Assembly: GCA_009774155.1 (NCBI GenBank)
Contig: VSNE01000178.1
Location: 1 to 6,001, forward strand
Direction: 5' to 3'
Source: Lachnospiraceae bacterium
GTDB lineage: Bacteria; Bacillota; Clostridia; Lachnospirales; Lachnospiraceae
Length of the DNA: 6,001 nucleotides
Shown: positions 1-5,091 of the stretch, one piece after another
Layout of the letters: every line of letters starts with the position of its first letter
How positions within the stretch are numbered: the stretch's first letter is position 1
Notes under the pieces: generated by a model
What the model was told of the DNA's origin: nothing
Databases searched by the model: none
Seen by the model: the letters and a program-made list of their open reading frames with translations, nothing else
Translations under genes and position numbers: made by a program

Positions 1-64
1 ATATCATAGAGAAAAATAAAGTGGAAAGTTGCCAACGATTACTTGACACAAACAACTCAAGAGA

Positions 65-80
65 AGAAATTTACATTTCT
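65..80. promoter_or_regulatory. Short perfect dyad overlapping the -35 element (possible operator)
   Basis: AGAAAT at 65-70 and ATTTCT at 75-80 are perfect inverted repeats separated by four bases. The dyad covers the whole -35 hexamer of the promoter. Its position would suit a repressor site, but 6-bp AT-rich arms can arise by chance and I do not recognise a known regulator motif. Confidence 0.25.
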
Positions 81-98
81 GATGATTTGTGTTATAAT
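70..98 (+). promoter_or_regulatory. Sigma-A-type promoter of the HPr-like gene
   Basis: The sequence shows TTTACA at 70-75, a 17-bp spacer and a perfect TATAAT at 93-98. A TG dinucleotide at 90-91 makes an extended -10 element. Transcription would start near 105, leaving a leader of about 30 bases before the ATG at 134. The rest of 1-133 is AT-rich and shows no supported gene. The call rests on consensus match and spacing only. Confidence 0.8.
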
Positions 99-133
99 AA
101 AAAAATCAAAAGTAATCGGGCGGAGAAAAAGAT

Positions 134-391
134 ATGAAAACATTTCAGTACACGATTAAAGAAGAGCTTGGAATGCACGCGCGTGCCGCAGGGTTGATTC
201 TTCAGCTTGCCAAAGAGTTCCGGAGTGAGATTTCAATTGAAAATAAAGGAAAAACCGGAGATCTGAAGAGATTGCTGTCGGTAATTGATCTGGATATTCA
301 GTGTCAGGATACGGTTACCGTTACAGTAGAAGGCTCAGATGAGGATATTGCCGCAGAAGAGATGCTTGCATTCTTTGAAGAGAATCTTTAA
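134..391 (+). CDS. HPr-like phosphocarrier protein lacking the Ser46 site (Crh/ptsH paralogue)
   Basis: This 85-residue protein is the size of HPr (85-90 residues), the cytoplasmic PTS carrier that passes phosphate from enzyme I to sugar-specific enzymes II. The active-site motif GMHARAAG (13-20) keeps His15 and Arg17, but Ala replaces the usual Pro18. Alignment with Bacillus HPr is ungapped from His15 through the K-T-x-x-L-K stretch (40-45) and puts Arg46 where HPr kinase would phosphorylate Ser46. Histidine phosphorylation is therefore plausible, while Ser46-type catabolite control is not. The ATG at 134 has GGAG at 122-125, eight bases upstream. The gene has its own promoter and terminator, so it is probably monocistronic. 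In many Firmicutes an HPr paralogue (Crh) sits downstream of whiA. Whether that holds here lies outside the window. It may be the organism's main HPr or a specialised paralogue. Family assignment is firm, physiological role is not. Confidence 0.9.
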   Translation: MKTFQYTIKEELGMHARAAGLILQLAKEFRSEISIENKGKTGDLKRLLSVIDLDIQCQDTVTVTVEGSDEDIAAEEMLAFFEENL

Positions 392-412
392 TCTTCAGAC
401 ACAGCAGAAAAT

Positions 413-445
413 AAGAGGACTTGCCTGAAAGGGCGAGTCCTCTTT
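413..445 (+). terminator. Rho-independent terminator after the HPr-like gene
   Basis: A 13-bp stem pairs 413-425 (AAGAGGACTTGCC) with 432-444 (GGCGAGTCCTCTT) through one T:G wobble, closing a six-base loop. It begins 22 bases after the TAA. The T run directly after it is short (443-445), with further T-rich sequence at 455-471, so termination may be incomplete. Stem strength and position between two units support the call. Confidence 0.75.
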
Positions 446-469
446 ACGATTGTAATTTTGATATATTTT

Positions 470-517
470 TTGACGAATCCTGGTTTTAATGATAAACTGG
501 ACAAGGTATGATAAAAT
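470..517 (+). promoter_or_regulatory. Candidate promoter(s) for ftsK
   Basis: Two overlapping candidates are visible. The first has TTGACG at 470-475, a 17-bp spacer and TAAACT at 493-498 with a TG at 490-491. The second is an extended -10, TG at 509-510 followed by TAAAAT at 512-517, with no good -35 at the proper distance. Either gives a start upstream of the ATG at 595 with a leader of about 70-90 bases. The terminator just upstream makes a promoter here likely, but which element is used cannot be decided by reading. Confidence 0.5.
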
Positions 518-519
518 TT

Positions 520-541
520 GTTGTCAGCTAAGACTGATAAC
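520..541 (+). other. Leader hairpin 1 upstream of ftsK
   Basis: GTTGTCAG (520-527) can pair with CTGATAAC (534-541) over 8 bp with one G:T wobble and a six-base loop. It lies in the probable 5' leader of ftsK, or near its transcription start if the second promoter candidate is used. There is no T run after it, so it does not look like an attenuator. Function unknown. Confidence 0.4.
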
Positions 542-544
542 CTT

Positions 545-560
545 GCGTGCGGACGCACGC
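545..560 (+). other. Leader hairpin 2 / GC-rich palindrome upstream of ftsK
   Basis: GCGTGC (545-550) and GCACGC (555-560) are perfect inverted repeats around GGAC, giving a compact 6-bp GC-rich stem and tetraloop. As DNA, the 16 bp are palindromic except for the central two bases. It starts three bases after hairpin 1 and ends 23 bases before AGGAG of the ftsK ribosome binding site. It could stabilise the leader or bind a regulator. No T run follows, so it is not a classical terminator. Confidence 0.45.
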
Positions 561-594
561 TTCTGATGATAAACTGAAAAGACAGGAGTAATTT

Positions 595-3204
595 ATGAGT
601 GGAACCCGTCAATCCGGAAGCAGGAAAAGCAATGCTTCCGCAAAGAAAAACGAGACAAAGAACACAAGAAAAAACAATTCCAAAAAAACGGCGGCAGAGC
701 AGGAAAACGGTCTTTGGGACGAGGTGAGCCTTGTTGGGCTTCTTCTTGCGTCTATATTTCTGTTTGTCCGCAACTTTGGAATTGTGGGAGCGGTCGGGAA
801 TGCACTGAGCAGAATTCTTTTTGGCTGTCTTGGACTTTTTGCCTATGTTTTTCCTGTTATAGTGCTTCTTCTGGTGTTTTTTTCATTGGCAAACAAGGAA
901 AATTTGATTGCGGCAATTAAAATTGCAGGAGCTGTGTCCGGCTGCCTGGCGCTCAACGCGATTCTTCATATGGTTACGATGGCAAAGGCCGACGTGACCG
1001 GATTAAAAGAAATTTATCAGTATTGCGCGGAAAACAAGACAGGGGGCGGTCTGCTGGGCGGCTCCGTTTCAGGAGCGCTTTGCGATGCGTTTGGAACAAT
1101 AGGAGCTTATCTGATACTGCTGGGTATATTGATTATCTGTATTGTAATTGTTACGGAACGTTCTTTTGTAAGAGGAATGTCGAGAGGAAGCAGGAAAGTA
1201 TATGAATCTGCAAAGCAGGATATGGAACGGAGGCGGGAAGTCGCCGAAGTGCGCAGAGAACAGAAAAGGGAACAGAGACTGGACCGCAGGGTCAGCGGAG
1301 TAACCCCTGATATAAAAATACCTAAAAAAACAAGGATGGGACTTCTGGAACTGGAGACAGAGCAGGAGGAAGAGGCGCAGTCTTTGCTGCTTCCGGAAGA
1401 AGCGGAGGAGCCGCAGCAGTCCGAGATGGAAAAGGCGTTTGCTTTTTCCCTACACAAACCAGAATTTCGGAAGGATAAGGAAAGTGAGAAATCTTCAGCC
1501 GCGGCCGGAGATTTAGAGGAGATTGGCTTCAGTGAGGATGATCTTCTTAAAAATGCCCTGAGCCGCAGAGAGCTTGAGGCTGAAAGAGAGATTCAGCGGA
1601 AGAAGAGTCCTGATCGTGAGATACAAAGAGAAGAGGCGGAGGCTGTAGCGCGGGAGGCGCACAAGGAGACAGAGGAAGCGGCAAAGGCCCTGATTCATGA
1701 GCCGGCGGGGGAGCGGGAATATCAGTTTCCTCCAATCTCGCTTTTGAAGGCTCCAAAAGGAGGCGCGGGGAAAAAGAACGTATCCGCTCAGCTTCAGGAG
1801 ACGGCCAGCCATCTGCAGCAGATTATGGAAGACTTCGGAGTGAATGCCACTGTGACCGACGCAAGTCAGGGGCCGTCCGTGACCAGATTTGAAGTGCAGC
1901 CTGCCCATGGTGTGAAGGTGAGTAAAATCATTGCCCTTTCGGATGATATTAAGCTGAATCTTGCTGTTCCGGATATTCGTATGGAAGCGCCGATTCCCGG
2001 TAAGGCGGCAGTGGGAATTGAGGTTCCGAACAAGGAAAATTCCATAGTAATGTTCCGGGAGCTGGTGGAAGCCAAGGAATTTAAAGAGCATTCTTCCAGA
2101 ATTGCTTTTGCGGTCGGAAAGGATATCGGAGGCAATATTATGGTATCTGATATTGCGAAGATGCCCCATCTTCTGATTGCGGGGGCGACAGGCTCCGGTA
2201 AATCCGTGTGTATTAACACCCTGATTATGAGTATTTTATACAAAGCCAGGCCGGACGAGGTAAAGCTGATTATGATCGATCCCAAGGTGGTGGAGCTTAG
2301 CGCCTATAACGGGATTCCTCATCTTCTGATTCCGGTTGTGACAGATCCGAAGAAGGCTTCCGGAGCGCTGAACTGGGCTGTAGCGGAGATGATGGGCAGA
2401 TATAATAAATTTGCGGAACTGAATGTCCGGAACATTGAAGGATATAACAGCAAAATTGACTCTATCGCAGCCATTGAGGATGACAATAAGCCGGAAAAAA
2501 TGCCGCAGATTGTCATTATTGTGGACGAGCTGGCAGATCTTATGATGGTTTCCCCCGGTGAAGTGGAGGATGCTATCTGCCGTCTGGCGCAGCTTGCCCG
2601 TGCGGCGGGTATTCATTTGATCATTGCAACTCAGAGGCCCTCTGTCAATGTTATTACCGGGCTGATTAAAGCCAATATGCCGTCCAGGATTGCCTTTGCA
2701 GTTTCCTCCGGCGTGGATTCCAGGACTATTCTGGATATGAATGGGGCGGAAAAGCTGCTCGGAAAGGGGGATATGCTGTTTTCCCCATATGGGCTTCCCA
2801 AGCCTCTGCGCGTACAAGGCGCATTTGTGTCAGACGCGGAGGTTGCTGCGGTTGTGGAATTTTTAAGCAGCCGGAATATCGAGAATGCAGGCGGCAATGA
2901 GGAGATAGCCGAGAGAATGAAGCAGATGCAGGCGGCAGTGGAGAGCGCGGTATCCGCCGATGCGCCGGGAGGAGGGAGCGACCGGGATATACTCTTTACA
3001 GAGGCGGGCAAATTTATCATTGAGAAGGATAAGGCGTCTATCGGAATGCTTCAGCGCTGGTTTAAAATAGGATTCAACCGGGCGGCCCGGATCATGGATC
3101 AGCTGGCGGATGCCGGAGTGGTCGGCGAGGAGGAAGGAACAAAACCAAGAAAGGTGCTGATGTCTATGGAAGAGTTTGAGCAATATATAGAGGAACATGT
3201 ATAA
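595..3204 (+). CDS. ftsK: FtsK/SpoIIIE family DNA translocase
   Basis: This hexameric ATPase pumps chromosomal DNA through the closing septum during division and, in spore formers, into the forespore (the SpoIIIE role). The 869 residues give a complete family member. A basic Lys/Ser/Asn-rich tail (1-38) precedes about four membrane segments (roughly 44-61, 74-98, 104-127, 166-186). A highly charged Glu/Arg/Lys linker covers about 188-375. The alpha part of the motor begins near 376 and includes GPSVTRFEV (426-434). The RecA-like beta domain has Walker A GATGSGKS (530-537), Walker B IVIIVDE (639-645) and the ATQRP motif (678-682). The C-terminal winged-helix gamma domain, which reads DNA polarity sequences, spans about 796-860 with IGFNRAAR (825-832). 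The ATG at 595 follows AGGAG (584-588) by six bases, and the basic start is typical. The next gene follows after 25 bases and is probably cotranscribed. FtsK versus SpoIIIE naming cannot be settled from sequence alone; family identity is certain. Confidence 0.97.
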   Translation: MSGTRQSGSRKSNASAKKNETKNTRKNNSKKTAAEQENGLWDEVSLVGLLLASIFLFVRNFGIVGAVGNALSRILFGCLGLFAYVFPVIVLLLVFFSLANKENLIAAIKIAGAVSGCLALNAILHMVTMAKADVTGLKEIYQYCAENKTGGGLLGGSVSGALCDAFGTIGAYLILLGILIICIVIVTERSFVRGMSRGSRKVYESAKQDMERRREVAEVRREQKREQRLDRRVSGVTPDIKIPKKTRMGLLELETEQEEEAQSLLLPEEAEEPQQSEMEKAFAFSLHKPEFRKDKESEKSSAAAGDLEEIGFSEDDLLKNALSRRELEAEREIQRKKSPDREIQREEAEAVAREAHKETEEAAKALIHEPAGEREYQFPPISLLKAPKGGAGKKNVSAQLQETASHLQQIMEDFGVNATVTDASQGPSVTRFEVQPAHGVKVSKIIALSDDIKLNLAVPDIRMEAPIPGKAAVGIEVPNKENSIVMFRELVEAKEFKEHSSRIAFAVGKDIGGNIMVSDIAKMPHLLIAGATGSGKSVCINTLIMSILYKARPDEVKLIMIDPKVVELSAYNGIPHLLIPVVTDPKKASGALNWAVAEMMGRYNKFAELNVRNIEGYNSKIDSIAAIEDDNKPEKMPQIVIIVDELADLMMVSPGEVEDAICRLAQLARAAGIHLIIATQRPSVNVITGLIKANMPSRIAFAVSSGVDSRTILDMNGAEKLLGKGDMLFSPYGLPKPLRVQGAFVSDAEVAAVVEFLSSRNIENAGGNEEIAERMKQMQAAVESAVSADAPGGGSDRDILFTEAGKFIIEKDKASIGMLQRWFKIGFNRAARIMDQLADAGVVGEEEGTKPRKVLMSMEEFEQYIEEHV

Positions 3205-3229
3205 CGGATGAAAGGAAACACCATTTGAC

Positions 3230-4114
3230 ATGAAATGCCAGAAATGCGGAACCGATATTCCGGAAGGAAAATTTTATTGCGAAAATTGTGGAACTGCTAT
3301 TCAGATGGTTCCTGATTATAACCCGGTGGATGACATTGCCATAAGGACGGAGGATAATACGCAGGCGGAAAAGCCGGATTCTGAAAAGCCGTCAGACTCG
3401 GAAGAAGCTGGTGCGCTTCCGTTTTGGCATCAGTGGAGGCACGGGATTGCGGCAGTTGTTCTGATGCTGCTGGGAATTCTGGTTTTTCAGGCTTCCTACC
3501 ATTTTGTTCTGGAGCCGCAGGAAGTGGCTGCAGAGGCAGAGGAGCCGGTTTTTCTGGAGAAGCCTCAGTTCAGCATGGCTCCGGGGCAGTATGACTATTC
3601 CTTGAGACTTACAATTTCCCATGCGCAGAGGACTGAGGGAGTTATCTATTATACAACCGATGGAACAACGCCGGGCGCCCAGAGTACGATTTACAATCGT
3701 CCGATAGAGATAGGAGAGGGTAAGACTGTGCTGAGGGCTATTTTTATCCGGTCTGACGGGATTCAGAGTGAAGAAGCAGACGGAACCTATGAGATTACGT
3801 TTGACTATCCGGACGAGCCGGTATTCAGTATGGAGGGAGGAACCTACAGCGGAGGCTTTTATGTGAGCCTGTATGCAGAGGAGGATTGCAGGATTTATTA
3901 TACAACAAATGGGGAAGAGCCGGGATATGATTCTAAATTGTACAGAGGCCCCATATATATATCACCAGGTCTTACGGTTCTTCAGGCAGTTTCTGTGGAT
4001 GAGTACGGCGGAATGAGCGGCATTATGGAAGCAATATACAATGTGTCGGAGGTTTATGCGCCGCCGGAAGAGAATATGGAAAGTTTGCCAGAAGAAATGA
4101 CTGAGATTCCATAA
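3230..4114 (+). CDS. Membrane-anchored zinc-ribbon protein with two chitobiase/Fn3-associated-like repeats
   Basis: Function is not known. The 294-residue protein opens with a zinc ribbon, CxxC at 3-6 and CxxC at 17-20, as in many small cytoplasmic zinc-ribbon modules. An acidic, Pro/Ser-rich stretch follows (about 29-62), then one membrane helix (about 72-93) with Arg and His just before it, which predicts a cytoplasmic N-terminus and an exported C-terminus. The outside part has two similar repeats (about 112-189 and 197-272), each with P-x-F-S-M near its start, the core IYYTT(D/N)G, a conserved Y-x-x-P-I and a TVL-(R/Q)-A strand. This pattern fits the chitobiase C-terminal/Fn3-associated families found in surface proteins. 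A Glu/Pro-rich tail ends it. The ATG at 3230 is the only sensible start: an in-frame TGA lies at 3209, and a later Met26 would lose the zinc ribbon. Its AAAGGA (3211-3216) is 13 bases away, so initiation may be weak or coupled to ftsK. A role at the envelope, perhaps binding a wall polymer, is inference. Confidence 0.9.
   Translation: MKCQKCGTDIPEGKFYCENCGTAIQMVPDYNPVDDIAIRTEDNTQAEKPDSEKPSDSEEAGALPFWHQWRHGIAAVVLMLLGILVFQASYHFVLEPQEVAAEAEEPVFLEKPQFSMAPGQYDYSLRLTISHAQRTEGVIYYTTDGTTPGAQSTIYNRPIEIGEGKTVLRAIFIRSDGIQSEEADGTYEITFDYPDEPVFSMEGGTYSGGFYVSLYAEEDCRIYYTTNGEEPGYDSKLYRGPIYISPGLTVLQAVSVDEYGGMSGIMEAIYNVSEVYAPPEENMESLPEEMTEIP
3563..4045 (+). repeat. Tandem protein-level repeat (two Fn3-associated-like units)
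   Basis: Unit 1 (3563-3796) and unit 2 (3818-4045) encode about 78 and 76 residues with the same motif order: P-x-F-S-M, IYYTT followed by D or N then G, Y-x-x-P-I, and V-L-x-A. The DNA has drifted, with only short identical stretches such as TTATTATACAAC-like segments. The duplication is therefore old and maintained at protein level. The units probably form two beta-sandwich modules in the exported part. Confidence 0.75.
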
Positions 4115-4121
4115 TTTTTTG

Positions 4122-4150
4122 TTGAAATATACCTGATTTTGCATTATGAT
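4122..4150 (+). promoter_or_regulatory. Sigma-A-type promoter of the nfnAB operon
   Basis: TTGAAA at 4122-4127 and TATGAT at 4145-4150 each match the consensus at five of six positions, with the optimal 17-bp spacer. Transcription would start near 4157, about 50 bases ahead of the ATG at 4207. It sits in the 92-bp gap after the zinc-ribbon gene, so nfnAB can be expressed independently of ftsK. Confidence 0.75.
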
Positions 4151-4160
4151 AGTAATATGA

Positions 4161-4190
4161 TTTGTAGTCACGATACAGGATTACTACAAA
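4161..4190. promoter_or_regulatory. 8-bp inverted repeat in the nfnA leader (possible operator or mRNA hairpin)
   Basis: TTTGTAGT (4161-4168) and ACTACAAA (4183-4190) are perfect inverted repeats separated by 14 bases, just downstream of the predicted start and ending four bases before AGGAGG (4195-4200). A repressor bound here would block transcription, and a hairpin could affect translation. It does not match the redox regulator Rex consensus (TTGTGAAN4TTCACAA-like) that might be expected near NAD(P)H genes. Function is inference. Confidence 0.4.
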
Positions 4191-4206
4191 ATTTAGGAGG
4201 AAGCAT

Positions 4207-5091
4207 ATGTTCAAGATTTTAGAGGCAGAGCAGCTCTCTGCAAATGTCTACAAACAAGTTATCCTTGCTCCAAGAGTCGCAAAGTCTTGTGAGCCGGGGC
4301 AGTTTATTATTGTAAGGGTGGACGAGTCCGCAGAGCGTATTCCGCTTACGATTTGCGATTATGACAGAGAAGCAGGAACTATTACAATTGTATTTCAGCC
4401 GATCGGCGTATCCACTCACAAACTGCTGGCGTTGAAGGCAGGAGATGCGATTGCCGATTTTGTTGGACCGCTGGGACGCCCGTCGGAGTTTGTTACAGAT
4501 GATCTGGAAGAAGTGAAAAAGAAGAAAATTGTGTTTATTGCAGGCGGAGTAGGAACGGCTCCTGTTTATCCTCAGGCAAAGTGGCTGCATGATCACGGCA
4601 TTGAGTGCGACATTATAGTTGGCGCAAGAACCAAGGATCTTCTGATCCTGGAAGATGAGATGAGCAAGGTCGGCAACCTTCATCTGTGTACGGATGATGG
4701 AAGCTATGGATTTAAGGGTGTGGGAACTGCCATGCTGGAGAAGCTGGTAAATGAAGGAAAGCAGTTCGACCTGTGCGTAGCTATCGGACCGATGATTATG
4801 ATGAAATTTGCCTGTCTGACAACCAAAAAGCTTGGCATCCCGACAATCGTCAGCATGAATCCGATTATGGTGGATGGAACCGGCATGTGCGGTGCCTGCC
4901 GTGTTATGGTAGGCGACGAAGTGAAGTTTGCATGCGTGGACGGACCGGAGTTTGACGGTCATAAGATTGACTTTGATCAGGCTATGAAGAGAGCGGCTAT
5001 GTATAAGACAGAAGAGGGAAGGCGTCTTCTGAAATATCAGGAGGGAGATACCCATCACGGTGGCTGCGGAAATTGCGGAGGTGATAAATAA
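4207..5091 (+). CDS. nfnA: NfnA-like FAD/NAD-binding subunit of ferredoxin:NADP+ oxidoreductase
   Basis: With NfnB, this subunit forms a soluble flavin-based bifurcating enzyme that couples NADH and reduced ferredoxin to reduction of two NADP+. The 294 residues resemble the dihydroorotate dehydrogenase electron-transfer/sulfide dehydrogenase family. An FAD-binding beta-barrel contains RIPLT (44-48), the R-x-P-[LY]-[ST] flavin motif. The NAD-binding fold begins with GGVGTAPVYP (113-122). A [2Fe-2S] site is visible as DGTGMCGAC (223-231) plus Cys243; in characterised NfnA one ligand is Asp, which Asp223 would supply together with Cys228, Cys231 and Cys243. The tail is unusual: HHGGCGNCGG (283-292) adds a CxxC pair. 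The ATG follows AGGAGG (4195-4200) by six bases. nfnB starts on the last base of its stop codon, which supports the NfnAB call over a lone PyrK-like subunit, as no pyrD is adjacent. Substrate specificity is inferred from family and context. Confidence 0.9.
   Translation: MFKILEAEQLSANVYKQVILAPRVAKSCEPGQFIIVRVDESAERIPLTICDYDREAGTITIVFQPIGVSTHKLLALKAGDAIADFVGPLGRPSEFVTDDLEEVKKKKIVFIAGGVGTAPVYPQAKWLHDHGIECDIIVGARTKDLLILEDEMSKVGNLHLCTDDGSYGFKGVGTAMLEKLVNEGKQFDLCVAIGPMIMMKFACLTTKKLGIPTIVSMNPIMVDGTGMCGACRVMVGDEVKFACVDGPEFDGHKIDFDQAMKRAAMYKTEEGRRLLKYQEGDTHHGGCGNCGGDK
5077..5085 (+). promoter_or_regulatory. Extended ribosome binding site for nfnB inside the nfnA coding end
   Basis: GGAGGTGAT is complementary to nine bases of the usual 16S rRNA 3' end, five bases before the nfnB ATG. 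The same bases are codons 291-293 (Gly-Gly-Asp) of nfnA. Together with the TAATG stop/start overlap this fixes the nfnB start and predicts strong, coupled translation. Confidence 0.85.

Noticed and set aside
43..71. Perfect TTGACA at 43-48 as a -35 element
   Set aside because: At 17-18 bp downstream only GAAATT or AAATTT is found, a poor -10. The TATAAT at 93-98 is 44 bases away and pairs better with TTTACA at 70-75.
3..137. Open frame without stop from 3 to the TGA at 135-137, overlapping the HPr-like ATG
   Set aside because: It has no start in view, resembles no family I recognise, is very AT-rich and contains a strong promoter, so it is most likely noncoding.
1513..2285. Overlapping minus-strand open frames inside ftsK
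   Set aside because: They lie opposite conserved motor-domain coding sequence and show no domain features.
4075..4120. Possible terminator after the zinc-ribbon gene: TATGGAA/TTCCATA followed by TTTTTT
   Set aside because: The stem is only 7 bp, AT-rich and closes a 25-base loop, so it would be weak. The T run alone does not make a terminator, although readthrough or partial termination here cannot be excluded.
4207..5091. PyrK (dihydroorotate dehydrogenase electron-transfer subunit) as the identity of this gene
   Set aside because: The Asp-x-x-x-x-Cys cluster motif and the overlapping GltD-like partner fit NfnA; no pyrD is adjacent.
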